Positions 8,508 through 17,624 of a stretch of DNA of 64,000 bases are shown piece after piece; the stretch's first letter is position 1, and every line of letters begins with the position of its first letter. The position numbers and the translations under genes were made by a program. This DNA is from Wocania_A spongiicola (GTDB lineage: Bacteria > Bacteroidota > Bacteroidia > Flavobacteriales > Flavobacteriaceae): positions 496,001-560,000 of the forward strand of contig NZ_JAMFLZ010000001.1 of assembly GCF_023502325.1 (NCBI RefSeq), read 5' to 3'. The notes beneath the pieces are model-generated. The model had not been told where the DNA came from. It saw only the letters and a program-made list of their open reading frames with translations, and searched no databases.

Positions 8508-9422
8508 TTATGCTAACTTCTTTGGTTGTTTACTTAATAAATACACACCAATAACAACTAGTAAGCAACAAACTACTTTTATTAGGTTGATATCATTTTT
8601 ATATTGGTCTTGCATTAAAAAATTCGCATAAATGCTAACCATAATAAAGCTTATGGCTGGTTGTAAATATATATAACTACTATTTACAGATGGTGACACA
8701 TAGTTAAGTGCATAAATATTAAATAAATATGCAAAAAAGGTGGTGAATAAAACAACAAAACCAATAACCAAATAGGTGTTTAAATCGAAAGCAGAAAAAT
8801 TGGTATTTAAAAAATCGTTTATACCAAAAGGGAGCATAAATATAAAACCAAACAAAAATACCCAACTTATAACAGTTATGGCATTGTATTTTTTCATAAG
8901 CGGTTTAACAATAACCAAATAGAGACCATAACAAGTTGCATTTAAAATAACAAACAAATTACCAAGAAATGAACTCGTACCCCCAGAATTATTTCCATAT
9001 ACAATCAATACTATTGCTCCAATACTGCCAATACTAATACCCAATAGTTTTGTCGGCGTAATTTTTTCTTTAAGAAGAAAAAAACTAAAAACAAGCACAA
9101 TTACAGGAGTAGTTGTCATTATTATTGATGCATCAACGGGAGATGTTAAATTAATACCATGGAAAAATAATAATTGATTGGCCGCTGCACCTAAAAGACC
9201 ACACAGCATCAAACGAGGCCTGTCTTTTTTAGCTATTTTTTCTTTAAAAGCAACAGATTTTAAAATCCAAAATAATGAAGTTGCGCAGATTAATCTAATG
9301 AAAACAAAAGCAGAAGGACCAATTTTTTGCGGCATTATACCTTTTGCTATAATATAATTTACGCCATAAATTAAATTTGCTCCAAGTAATGCTATATGCG
9401 CTTTAAGTATGTTATTATTCAA
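8508..9422 (-). CDS. EamA/DMT-family transporter
   Basis: 304 residues with ten predicted membrane spans in two repeated EamA halves (about 10-140 and 150-295). Family marks are ALLGANLIYGVNYIIAKG near the N-terminus and LLGISIGSIGAIVLIVYG at the end of the first half. The substrate is unknown; relatives export amino acids or other metabolites. The start must be TTG at 9422: two codons upstream is a stop, and the next Met (residue 30) would delete the first span. Read divergently from leuS. Confidence 0.85.
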   Translation of the reverse strand: MNNNILKAHIALLGANLIYGVNYIIAKGIMPQKIGPSAFVFIRLICATSLFWILKSVAFKEKIAKKDRPRLMLCGLLGAAANQLLFFHGINLTSPVDASIIMTTTPVIVLVFSFFLLKEKITPTKLLGISIGSIGAIVLIVYGNNSGGTSSFLGNLFVILNATCYGLYLVIVKPLMKKYNAITVISWVFLFGFIFMLPFGINDFLNTNFSAFDLNTYLVIGFVVLFTTFFAYLFNIYALNYVSPSVNSSYIYLQPAISFIMVSIYANFLMQDQYKNDINLIKVVCCLLVVIGVYLLSKQPKKLA

Positions 9423-9539
9423 GGGTTAAATTTTCGAAATAAATTCAAAAGTAAATCTAATATTCTATAAATCGATTTAAAAAGGAAGAAATACAGCTAT
9501 TTATTAAAACTAAAGGTTTTTCAGTTTGTTTATAAAGCG

Positions 9540-9547
9540 TAAATTTG
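9540..9547 (+). promoter_or_regulatory. leuS: Candidate -7 box for leuS
   Basis: TAAATTTG matches TAnnTTTG and ends 22 bases before the leuS ATG. The region 18-25 bases upstream is T-rich (GGTTTTTC) but has no clean TTTG -33 box. Confidence 0.4.
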
Positions 9548-9569
9548 CAACTTCTTAAAAGAGACGATA

Positions 9570-12500
9570 ATGAAGTACAATTTCAACGAAATTGAAACCA
9601 AGTGGCAAAAGTATTGGGCTGAGAATAAAACATTCAAAGCTGTAAATAATAGTGAGAAACCAAAATACTATGTATTAGATATGTTTCCTTATCCAAGTGG
9701 AGCAGGTTTACATGTTGGTCATCCGTTAGGATATATTGCTTCAGATATTTATGCGCGATATAAGCGCCATAAAGGGTTTAATGTATTGCACCCGCAAGGT
9801 TATGATAGTTTTGGATTACCTGCTGAGCAATATGCCATTCAAACAGGTCAACACCCAGCTATTACTACTGCTGAAAACATAAAAACGTATCGTCGTCAGT
9901 TAGACCAAATAGGGTTTTCATTCGATTGGTCTCGTGAAGTTAGAACATCTGACCCGAGTTATTATAAATGGACACAATGGATTTTTATTCAATTGTTCAA
10001 TTCTTGGTTTAATAATGAAACTAATAAAGCTGAAGATATTTCAGAATTAATAAAGACTTTTTCATCTGAAGGAAATTCAAAAGTGAATGCCGTTTGTGAT
10101 GATGATATTGAATCATTTTCTGCCGAAGATTGGAATGCATTTTTATCTGAAAAGCAACAACAAATATTATTACAATACAGACTTACTTATTTAGCTGAGA
10201 CTGAGGTTAACTGGTGTCCAGCATTAGGAACTGTTTTGGCAAATGATGAAATTGTAAATGGCGTTTCAGAACGTGGCGGACATCCGGTAATTCGTAAAAA
10301 AATGACGCAGTGGAGTATGCGTATTTCTGCCTATGCAGAACGTTTACTTCAAGGGTTAGATACCATTGATTGGACAGACTCTTTAAAGGAAAGCCAGCGA
10401 AATTGGATAGGAAAATCTGTTGGAGCTTCGGTTACTTTCAATGTGAATGAACACGATGCTGTTATTGATGTTTTCACTACTCGTCCTGACACTATTTTCG
10501 GAGTAAGTTTTATGACTTTGGCTCCAGAACACGAATTAGTATCTCAAATAACTACACCAGAGCAAAAAGCTGAAGTTGATGCGTATATTTTAGCAACATC
10601 AAAACGTAGCGAGCGCGATAGAATGGCAGATGTAAAAACCATTTCGGGAGCGTTTACGGGAGCCTATGCAGAGCATCCGTTTACAAAAGAACCTATTCCC
10701 GTTTGGATTGGCGATTATGTTTTAGCAGGTTACGGCACAGGAGCGGTTATGTCAGTCCCATGTGGTGACCAACGCGATTACGATTTTGCTAAACATTTTA
10801 ATATTCCTATCCCTAATATTTTTGATGGAGTTGATATTTCAGAAGAAGCGTTTGCTGATAAAGCAAATACTAAAATAGGTAATAGTGATTTTCTTAACGG
10901 AATGAACTACAAAAAAGCAACCAAACGTGTTATTTACGAGTTGGAACAAATTGGTCAAGGCGAAGGTAAAACCAATTACCGTTTACGAGATGCTGTATTT
11001 TCTCGTCAGCGTTATTGGGGTGAACCATTCCCGGTGTATTATGTAAATGGGATGCCACAGATGATTGCAGCAGAGCATTTACCAATTAAATTGCCAGAAG
11101 TAGAAAAATATTTACCAACCGAAACTGGTGACCCACCATTAGGAAACGCAACAGTTTGGGCTTGGGACACTTTGAAGAATGAAGTAGTCTCAAATGATTT
11201 AATCGATAATGAGAATGTCTTTCCTTTAGAGTTGAACACCATGCCAGGGTGGGCAGGAAGTTCGCAGTATTTTAATCGTTATATGGATCCTAATAATGAG
11301 GATGCTATCTTTTCAAAAGAAGCAATTGATTATTGGCAACAAGTTGATTTATACATTGGAGGAAGCGAGCATGCCACAGGACATTTATTGTACTCTCGTT
11401 TTTGGCAAAAATTTATGTTTGATAAAGGCTATGTAAAGCATGATGAGTTTGCTAAAAAGTTGATTAACCAAGGTATGATTTTGGGTACGAGTGCTTTTGT
11501 TTACAAAATGCGTCCTTTTGTTAAATTAGGGAATAATTTTCATGGACTAAAAGAATTTCCTGTAATCTATTTTTCAAAAGATATTATTTCTGATTCTGAG
11601 TATTTGGATAATGTAGTAGCTACAAATACACTTATAAAAAGTTTAGATGAAAAATGGCCATTAGTTTTAGGAGGTCAAGAGAGTAATGTTTTTGATGATA
11701 TTGTTATTTCTACCTTAGATATAAAACAACATCCGAATAAATACGACTTATTAAATGAAATTAAAGATAAAGTTTATTTCAAATTATATCAAGAAATAAG
11801 AGTGCCCGTTGAATATGTTGATTCATCAAATTATTTGGATATAAAAGGTCTAAAAATTGGTTTAAAGAATCAATATATAAATGCTTTTTTCATTGGTAAT
11901 AGTGATAAAAAGTATTTGGTTGGACGAGACGTCGAAAAAATGTCAAAATCCAAATACAATGTCGTTAATCCGGATGACATTGTTTCAAGTTACGGTGCAG
12001 ACAGTTTACGTCTTTACGAAATGTTTTTAGGCCCATTAGAGCAATACAAACCTTGGAATACAGCTGGTATTACAGGCGTGCATTCGTTTCTTAAAAAACT
12101 TTGGAAACTATATGCGGATGATAATGGGCTAAAAGTTACTGATGCCATACCAACTAAAGACAACTTAAAAACGTTACATAAAACTATTAAAAAAGTTCAA
12201 GAAGATATTGAAAATTTCTCGTTTAATACATCAGTATCAACCTTTATGATTGCGGTTAATGAATTAACTGCTCAAAAATGTACAAGTAAGGATATTTTAG
12301 AACCCTTATTGGTTTTGATTTCACCATACGCACCACATATTGCGGAAGAATTATGGAATCAGCTAGGGAATAATGAGTCTATTTCAACAGTACCTTTTCC
12401 AAAATTTGATGCTAGTCATTTAATAGAAAGTAGTAAGAATTACCCGATTTCATTTAATGGTAAAATGCGTTTCACTATGGAACTACCATTAGATATGAGT

Positions 12501-12617
12501 AAGGATGATATCGAAAAAGCTGTTTTAGCAAACGAAAAAACCCAAGAGCAATTGGGAGGAAGAATACCTAAAAAAGTGATTGTAGTTCCTGGTAAAATTG
12601 TAAATATAGTTGGATAA
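9570..12617 (+). CDS. leuS: Leucyl-tRNA synthetase with a long insert before KMSKS
   Basis: 1015 residues, longer than the roughly 920-960 I expect for relatives. Class I synthetase charging tRNA-Leu. HVGH (HIGH box) is at 48-51 and KMSKS at 790-794. The CP1 editing domain is present (SFMTLAPEH; GAVMSVPCGDQRDYDF). The region after FVYK (residues 647-745) is unusually long and unlike the short linker that normally joins GTSAFVY to the VNSS-type segment; here about 65-70 extra residues precede VPVEYVDSSNYLDI. The frame is intact, so the gene is probably functional. The stop overlaps the start of the SemiSWEET gene. Confidence 0.96.
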   Translation: MKYNFNEIETKWQKYWAENKTFKAVNNSEKPKYYVLDMFPYPSGAGLHVGHPLGYIASDIYARYKRHKGFNVLHPQGYDSFGLPAEQYAIQTGQHPAITTAENIKTYRRQLDQIGFSFDWSREVRTSDPSYYKWTQWIFIQLFNSWFNNETNKAEDISELIKTFSSEGNSKVNAVCDDDIESFSAEDWNAFLSEKQQQILLQYRLTYLAETEVNWCPALGTVLANDEIVNGVSERGGHPVIRKKMTQWSMRISAYAERLLQGLDTIDWTDSLKESQRNWIGKSVGASVTFNVNEHDAVIDVFTTRPDTIFGVSFMTLAPEHELVSQITTPEQKAEVDAYILATSKRSERDRMADVKTISGAFTGAYAEHPFTKEPIPVWIGDYVLAGYGTGAVMSVPCGDQRDYDFAKHFNIPIPNIFDGVDISEEAFADKANTKIGNSDFLNGMNYKKATKRVIYELEQIGQGEGKTNYRLRDAVFSRQRYWGEPFPVYYVNGMPQMIAAEHLPIKLPEVEKYLPTETGDPPLGNATVWAWDTLKNEVVSNDLIDNENVFPLELNTMPGWAGSSQYFNRYMDPNNEDAIFSKEAIDYWQQVDLYIGGSEHATGHLLYSRFWQKFMFDKGYVKHDEFAKKLINQGMILGTSAFVYKMRPFVKLGNNFHGLKEFPVIYFSKDIISDSEYLDNVVATNTLIKSLDEKWPLVLGGQESNVFDDIVISTLDIKQHPNKYDLLNEIKDKVYFKLYQEIRVPVEYVDSSNYLDIKGLKIGLKNQYINAFFIGNSDKKYLVGRDVEKMSKSKYNVVNPDDIVSSYGADSLRLYEMFLGPLEQYKPWNTAGITGVHSFLKKLWKLYADDNGLKVTDAIPTKDNLKTLHKTIKKVQEDIENFSFNTSVSTFMIAVNELTAQKCTSKDILEPLLVLISPYAPHIAEELWNQLGNNESISTVPFPKFDASHLIESSKNYPISFNGKMRFTMELPLDMSKDDIEKAVLANEKTQEQLGGRIPKKVIVVPGKIVNIVG

Positions 12618-12873
12618 TAATATAGAAATTATAGGCTTTGTTGCAGCGTTTTTAACAACGGCTGCTTTTCTGCCACAAGTATATAAAACATGGAAAACAA
12701 AAGATGTAACAGGACTTTCACTACCAATGCTTTTAATGTTTTTTACTGGAATTATTTTGTGGTTAATCTATGCGTTTTATATAAATAGTCCATCAATGAT
12801 TATGGCTAATTCAATTACCGTAGTTTCTTCTTTTTTCTTAATTTATTTTAAGATAAGGTATCAAAAAAAATAG
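12610..12873 (+). CDS. SemiSWEET-type (MtN3/saliva) small transporter
   Basis: 87 residues with three membrane spans (about 5-23, 38-57, 62-80) and the PQ-loop FLPQVYKTWKTKD after span 1, the hallmark of half-size SWEET proteins that dimerise to carry sugars. The start is a TTG at 12610, inside the last eight bases of leuS; the next Met is too far in and would remove span 1 and the PQ motif. Overlap suggests translational coupling to leuS. The substrate cannot be read from sequence. Confidence 0.88.
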   Translation: MDNNIEIIGFVAAFLTTAAFLPQVYKTWKTKDVTGLSLPMLLMFFTGIILWLIYAFYINSPSMIMANSITVVSSFFLIYFKIRYQKK

Positions 12874-12904
12874 TTTAGTATCTGACAAAATTTCATAACT
12901 TTTA

Positions 12905-12932
12905 TTTGGCTTGTTTTTTGCTATTATATTTG
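12905..12932 (+). promoter_or_regulatory. Candidate Bacteroidota promoter for the zinc peptidase gene
   Basis: A TTTG at 12905-12908 and a TATATTTG -7 box at 12925-12932, 16 bases apart, fit the TTTG...TAnnTTTG pattern. The -7 box ends 20 bases before the ATG at 12953. Confidence 0.5.
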
Positions 12933-12952
12933 TGTAATTAAAATTTAAAAAA

Positions 12953-13651
12953 ATGTTTGGATATTATATATTAATAGGAGCTATTGGGCTTGTAAGTTGG
13001 GCGGTAAGTAATCAGCTTAAACGCAAGTTTGAAACGTATTCTAAAGTGCAACTACGAAACGGAATGAGTGGTGCTGAAATTGCTGAAAAAATGTTGGCAG
13101 ATCATGGTATTAGAGATGTAGAAGTTATTTCAACTCCAGGTCGTTTAACAGATCATTACAATCCGAAAAATAAAACCGTTAATTTAAGTGAGGCAGTTTA
13201 TAACCAAAGAAATGCTGCCGCTGCCGCTGTTGCAGCTCACGAGTGTGGACACGCCGTACAACATGCTAAGGCTTATAGCTGGTTACAAATGCGTTCTACT
13301 TTAGTACCAGTTGTAAGTGTATCATCGGGGATGTCGCAATGGTTAATTATTGGAGGCCTTATACTAGGTGGAGCTGCTGGCTTAGGTTTAGGTTGGTGGG
13401 TTGCTGTTGCTGGTGTAGCTATGATGGGGTTTGCAACCTTATTTAGTTTTATAACACTTCCTGTTGAATATGATGCAAGTAACCGTGCATTGGCTTGGTT
13501 AAAAAATAAAAATATGCTGTCTCAAGAAGAGTATGCGGGTTCTGAAGATGCACTTAAATGGGCAGCAAGAACATATTTGGTAGCTGCAATAGGGTCTTTA
13601 GCAACCTTATTGTATTGGGCGCTTCAAGTGTTTGGAGGTTCGAGAGATTAA
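12953..13651 (+). CDS. Membrane zinc metallopeptidase, YugP family
   Basis: 232 residues. A first membrane span at 3-18 is followed by a protease-like segment and the zinc motif AAHECGHAVQHA (HExxH, about 96-100), then two or three further spans (130-165 and 205-225). This is the neutral zinc metallopeptidase family of Bacillus YugP, integral to the membrane, natural substrate unknown. The N-terminus MFGYYILIGAIGLVSW is typical. It is transcribed from its own likely promoter and ends at a strong terminator. Confidence 0.9.
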   Translation: MFGYYILIGAIGLVSWAVSNQLKRKFETYSKVQLRNGMSGAEIAEKMLADHGIRDVEVISTPGRLTDHYNPKNKTVNLSEAVYNQRNAAAAAVAAHECGHAVQHAKAYSWLQMRSTLVPVVSVSSGMSQWLIIGGLILGGAAGLGLGWWVAVAGVAMMGFATLFSFITLPVEYDASNRALAWLKNKNMLSQEEYAGSEDALKWAARTYLVAAIGSLATLLYWALQVFGGSRD

Positions 13652-13671
13652 AAATAACTTTTACCATTATA

Positions 13672-13716
13672 AAACCGAATTTTATACACCACGTAAGAAT
13701 TCGGTTTCTTTTTTTT
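13672..13716 (+). terminator. Rho-independent terminator after the zinc peptidase gene
   Basis: AAACCGAATT (13672-13681) pairs with AATTCGGTTT (13698-13707), a perfect 10-bp stem, and a T-rich run follows to 13716. Confidence 0.85.
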
Positions 13717-13753
13717 AGTACATTTAGACTTTAAACAAATAATATAATTATTT

Positions 13754-14458
13754 ATGGAAAACATGATTCAAGATAAACTGATGGTAAGTGAATTATCTGA
13801 TGTTGATAAAGTAGCTTTTTATAAAAAAACATATTCGCATGTTGCGGGAGGGGTTTTAGTATTCATTCTTTTTGAATATTTATTGCTTCAAAGCGATACA
13901 ATTGTTGATTTTATGTTGTCTATGACTGATGGGTATAAATGGCTTATCATGTTAGGAGGCTTTATGTTTATTACCAATTATGCTGAAAAAATGACTTTAA
14001 AAACACCAGATAGAAATACGCAATATTTAGCATTTGGGTTATATATTCTTGCCGAAGCATTCATTTTTGTGCCTCTAATTTATATTGCTGCATTTTATAT
14101 GGATTCAGGTCCAGAAATTTTAAATCAAGCGGCTATTGTAACTCTGGCATTATTTACAGGATTATCGGCTATTGTTTTTGTTACTAAAAAAGACTTTTCG
14201 TTTTTAAAATCAGGATTAACCATTGGTTTTTTTATAGCCATAGGGCTTATTATTGCTGGAACTTTATTTGGCTTCAATTTAGGACTTTGGTTTTCTGTAG
14301 GAATGTGTTTATTGGCTGGAGGATCAATTTTATACCAAACATCAAATTTGGTAAATAAATATTCTATCGATCAATATGTGCCAGCAGCATTAGGCTTATT
14401 TGCATCCTTAATGTTACTGTTTTGGTATGTGCTTAGTATTTTCTTATCAAGAGACTAA
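13754..14458 (+). CDS. Bax inhibitor-1/YccA family membrane protein
   Basis: 234 residues with a charged cytoplasmic N-terminus (1-30) and seven predicted membrane spans from about 31 to 230. The pattern EAFIFVPLIYIAAFY, ALFTGLSAIVFVTKKDFSFLKSGL and the C-terminal YVLSIFLSRD match the bacterial BI-1 (TMBIM, YccA) family, which includes a pH-sensitive calcium leak channel. Its role here is unknown. It is flanked by terminators on both sides, so it is probably a single-gene transcript. Confidence 0.85.
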   Translation: MENMIQDKLMVSELSDVDKVAFYKKTYSHVAGGVLVFILFEYLLLQSDTIVDFMLSMTDGYKWLIMLGGFMFITNYAEKMTLKTPDRNTQYLAFGLYILAEAFIFVPLIYIAAFYMDSGPEILNQAAIVTLALFTGLSAIVFVTKKDFSFLKSGLTIGFFIAIGLIIAGTLFGFNLGLWFSVGMCLLAGGSILYQTSNLVNKYSIDQYVPAALGLFASLMLLFWYVLSIFLSRD

Positions 14459-14477
14459 ATTTCAAAAAATATATATT

Positions 14478-14508
14478 AAAAGCTCTGAGTAATTTCAGGG
14501 CTTTTTTG
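14478..14508 (+). terminator. Rho-independent terminator after the BI-1 gene
   Basis: AAAGCTCTGA (14479-14488) pairs imperfectly with TCAGGGCTTT (14495-14504) and a run of T follows. It lies 20 bases after the stop. Confidence 0.75.
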
Positions 14509-14536
14509 TTCCTTTACGCGTCAATTAAAATTTAAA

Positions 14537-16306
14537 ATGAGTAATCCATTATCATATTACCAGGAGCATTTAACAACTTATCAAACTCAGGTTGAAAAAC
14601 TGTACAAAAAAATGACAGCTCTTAGCTCGCTTAGGTTGTTAGTATTTTTAGCTACTGGTTTTGGAGTTTATTTGAGTTTTGAATATTGGCAAATTGCAGT
14701 ACTAGTTGGAGTTATAGGTGTTGGTGTTTTTGTTTTTTTACTTTCAAAATATACCGATGTAAAATCACAACGAAATTTTAATAAAGCACTTGTAAATATA
14801 AATAAAGATGAAATTAAAATTGCTTCAGGAGATTTTTATGATCGAGATAAAGGATTGCAATTTCAAGACCCAAATCACTTTTACAGTTTAGATATCGATT
14901 TGTTTGGGCGAGGCTCTTTTTTTCAATTTATAGATAGAACAACTATAAAAGAAGGTACAGAACAACTAGCTAATACGTTAAAAGCAAATAATATTGATAA
15001 CATTGTTATACGTCAGGAAGCCATAAAAGAATTAAGTACTAAGCCTAAATGGCGTCAGTATTATTCGGCAACTTCTAATTTAGTTGAAGTTGAAACTCCT
15101 GCAAAACATATTATTAATTGGTTACAAACTTATCAATCATTTCTTCCTAAAATAATGCAATGGCTACCGCTGGTATTTATATTACTTTCGGTGTTAATAT
15201 TTACGCTTACATTTTTTAAGTTAATTGATATGTCTTTAATTGGTTATTGGCTGTTAATAGGACTTGGAATTACGGGGCGATATGTTAAAAAAACGAATGT
15301 ACTATCATCAAAAACAGATAGGGTAAAAGATACATTTCGCCAATATGCCTTACTACTAGATTTAATTGAGAATGAAAATTTTACATCAGAATTATTAAAA
15401 CAAAAACAAGAAAAAATTCAATTAGATACAGAAAAAGCTTCAGTTATCTTTAAAAAACTTTCAAGATCTTTAGATGCCTTAGATAATAGAAATAATATTA
15501 TTGGAGCCATTTTTGGTAACGGTTTATTTTTAACTGATATTAAGAATAGTTATCGTATTGAAAAATGGATTGAACAATATGGCAATAAAGTTAAAGATTG
15601 GTTTGAAGTTGTAGCCTTTTTTGATGCTTACAATTCTTTAGGAACTTATACATATAACCACCCGCAATTCATCTTTCCGAAAATAGATATTCAAGGGGCA
15701 GTTATAAATGCTGAAAGTTTAGGACATCCTTTATTGGATGAGAACAAACGTGTGGATAGTAATTTAACTATTGAAAATGAACAATTTTTTATTGTTACCG
15801 GAGCAAACATGGCAGGGAAAAGCACATTTTTAAGAACAGTTTCATTGCATATTGTTATGGCAAACGTGGGATTGCCAATTTGCGCTAAGTCGAGTAAATA
15901 TTCGCCAGTAAAATTAATTACTAGTATGCGTACCACAGATTCTTTAACCGATGATAGTTCGTATTTCTTTTCAGAATTAACACGTTTAAAATACATTGTT
16001 GATGCAATCGCTAAGGAGCCTTATTTTATTGTTTTAGATGAAATTTTGAAAGGAACAAATAGCACCGATAAGGCTATTGGATCTAAAAAATTTGTTGAAA
16101 AACTAGTAGCTTCAAACGCAACGGGAATTATTGCTACTCACGATTTAAGTTTATGTGAAATTGAAAAAGAACTTGACGATGTTAAAAACTATTATTTTGA
16201 TGCCGAAATTATAAATGACGAACTTCATTTTGATTATACTTTAAAGGAAGGTATTTGCCAAAACATGAATGCATCATTCTTATTAAAGAAAATGAATATT
16301 GTTTAG
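14537..16306 (+). CDS. Membrane-anchored MutS-like ATPase
   Basis: 589 residues. The N-terminus has a pair of membrane spans at about 30-75, a second pair at about 205-245, and the C-terminal third is a MutS domain V ATPase: Walker A GANMAGKSTF (422-431), the Q-loop equivalent SMRTTDSLTDDSSYFFSEL, Walker B FIVLDEILKGTNSTD (near 500), and the final TGIIATHDL histidine switch. It lacks the mismatch-recognition domain I, so it is a MutS-related protein of unknown function and not the repair MutS. Conserved in Bacteroidota by my recollection. No operon partner; opposing gene starts downstream. Confidence 0.88.
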   Translation: MSNPLSYYQEHLTTYQTQVEKLYKKMTALSSLRLLVFLATGFGVYLSFEYWQIAVLVGVIGVGVFVFLLSKYTDVKSQRNFNKALVNINKDEIKIASGDFYDRDKGLQFQDPNHFYSLDIDLFGRGSFFQFIDRTTIKEGTEQLANTLKANNIDNIVIRQEAIKELSTKPKWRQYYSATSNLVEVETPAKHIINWLQTYQSFLPKIMQWLPLVFILLSVLIFTLTFFKLIDMSLIGYWLLIGLGITGRYVKKTNVLSSKTDRVKDTFRQYALLLDLIENENFTSELLKQKQEKIQLDTEKASVIFKKLSRSLDALDNRNNIIGAIFGNGLFLTDIKNSYRIEKWIEQYGNKVKDWFEVVAFFDAYNSLGTYTYNHPQFIFPKIDIQGAVINAESLGHPLLDENKRVDSNLTIENEQFFIVTGANMAGKSTFLRTVSLHIVMANVGLPICAKSSKYSPVKLITSMRTTDSLTDDSSYFFSELTRLKYIVDAIAKEPYFIVLDEILKGTNSTDKAIGSKKFVEKLVASNATGIIATHDLSLCEIEKELDDVKNYYFDAEIINDELHFDYTLKEGICQNMNASFLLKKMNIV

Positions 16307-16357
16307 TTTTTAACGGTTTTGATAAGACTATCAGTTCGTAATTTACTTTGAAATACT

Positions 16358-16396
16358 TCCAATCACTTCGAGTGAATTTGTATCGAGAAGTTGTGT
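16358..16396. repeat. Dispersed-repeat-like palindrome
   Basis: ACTTC at 16365 and GAAGT ending at 16391 bracket a CTTCGAGTGAATTTGTATCGAG core. It resembles the TCTCGA...ACTCGAAGTG type intergenic repeats I recall from Flavobacteriia. The gap 16307-16419 otherwise holds nothing I can name. It sits between two converging genes. Confidence 0.4.
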
Positions 16397-16419
16397 TGTC
16401 TATAATTACTTATTAAATA

Positions 16420-17016
16420 TTACTTCTCCATCGCTTTTATAAGCTCATTCATTTTTTTTAACCTTGGTATATAATGTTTTTTTAAATACCATTTATTATA
16501 AAAGTATATGAAGATTCCACATCCAATAATAATAATACTTGCAATTATTAGATTTAAAGGTTGAACCTCAACATTAATAATTACTCCTAGAATAAATAGA
16601 ACTGCACATGTTAAAACAGGTAAAAGAGACCAATAAGGTGCTGTGTCAAGCAGTTTTTTTTGTAAGCTGAGATAGTTTTTACATTGATATAAATAGTCAA
16701 TATAAGAATCGGTTAACGTATTTGGTTTGTGTTTATTTAAGCTTCTAAGTTTAATATTTACATAAATTGCGATTAGAACTATTAAGAAAGCGGCAATCTT
16801 TGATAATGTATAAGGAATGGCATAGGCCATATATAAAAAAATGGGAATTACTACAATAGCCCCTATTAGTTCACGTAAATCACGATACTTTATCGATTTA
16901 TGAAAACGATCTAAACTAGATTTCATTTCTAAAATTAATTTCGACTTTTCAAATTTAATACGTTCTTGATTACTGGACGATTGCCAGATATTGATAAGTT
17001 CATCTTCTTCTATCAT
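16420..17016 (-). CDS. Membrane protein, likely anti-sigma partner of the adjacent sigma factor
   Basis: 198 residues. A cytoplasmic N-terminus (1-48) begins EEDELINIWQSS, then spans lie at about 49-68, 70-88, 123-142 and 150-170, and a charged tail follows. I recognise no named domain. The start codon overlaps the stop of the sigma factor gene in an ATGA arrangement, so both are translated from one message. By analogy with other ECF operons, a membrane protein in this position most often holds the sigma factor inactive; that is inference. Confidence 0.65.
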   Translation of the reverse strand: MIEEDELINIWQSSSNQERIKFEKSKLILEMKSSLDRFHKSIKYRDLRELIGAIVVIPIFLYMAYAIPYTLSKIAAFLIVLIAIYVNIKLRSLNKHKPNTLTDSYIDYLYQCKNYLSLQKKLLDTAPYWSLLPVLTCAVLFILGVIINVEVQPLNLIIASIIIIGCGIFIYFYNKWYLKKHYIPRLKKMNELIKAMEK

Positions 17017-17519
17017 AATGTTTTATTTATACAATTCAACAGTTTCTTTTTTATGCGTTTAATTTTTACAGCGACATTGTTTTCTGATAAACCAGTAATA
17101 TTAGAAATTTCTTTATAAGGTAGTTTTTCTAAATAAAGAGAGATAATGGCTTTATCTCCTTTATTTAGAATATTTATACAATTTCGAAGTTGGACTAATT
17201 TCTCTCTTTGATCTTCGTTTTCAGCTTCCGTTTGTAAACCAAAATCATTAAGGTTATTAGTAGAGATGAATCGTTTCTGTTTTTTAATGTCGTTTGAACG
17301 AAAACGAAGACAAGTGTTAAGAGTAATGCGGTATACCCAGGTTTCTATGGAAGATTTAGCCTCGAAAGATGGCATCGACTTCCAAATATGAACTAACACC
17401 TCTTGGAGAAGATCTTTTGTGTCTTCAGTATTTTTAGAGTAAACGGAACAAATTCTAAATAATTTTTGCTGATTTTGCTCAAGTATTTTTATAAATAGAT
17501 GCTCCAATTCTTTGGTCAT
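17013..17519 (-). CDS. ECF-type RNA polymerase sigma factor
   Basis: 168 residues. Region 2 is seen in DTKDLLQEVLVHIWKSMPSF and SIETWVYRITLNTCL (about 28-75); region 4 is YKEISNITGLSENNVAVKIKRIKKKL (about 133-160), the helix-turn-helix contacting the -35 region. Domain 3 is missing, as in all ECF sigmas. A four-base overlap joins it to the downstream membrane protein gene. It reads away from the thioredoxin-TPR gene upstream with 105 bases between. The regulon is unknown. Confidence 0.93.
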   Translation of the reverse strand: MTKELEHLFIKILEQNQQKLFRICSVYSKNTEDTKDLLQEVLVHIWKSMPSFEAKSSIETWVYRITLNTCLRFRSNDIKKQKRFISTNNLNDFGLQTEAENEDQREKLVQLRNCINILNKGDKAIISLYLEKLPYKEISNITGLSENNVAVKIKRIKKKLLNCINKTL

Positions 17520-17624
17520 AATTTTATTCTTGTTTCTATTATATTAGTTACAAGAACTTTAAAAATATGACAATTTATATGAGATTTTTTAATTAGAATT
17601 TAAAATTCACAGATATTAAACACA

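Noticed and set aside
9570..12617. leuS as a pseudogene because of its length and odd insert
   Set aside because: The frame is uninterrupted and HVGH, editing domain and KMSKS are all intact.
15691..15996. 101-codon minus-strand frame inside the MutS-like gene
   Set aside because: It lies opposite the conserved Walker A region and reads as the shadow of that coding sequence.
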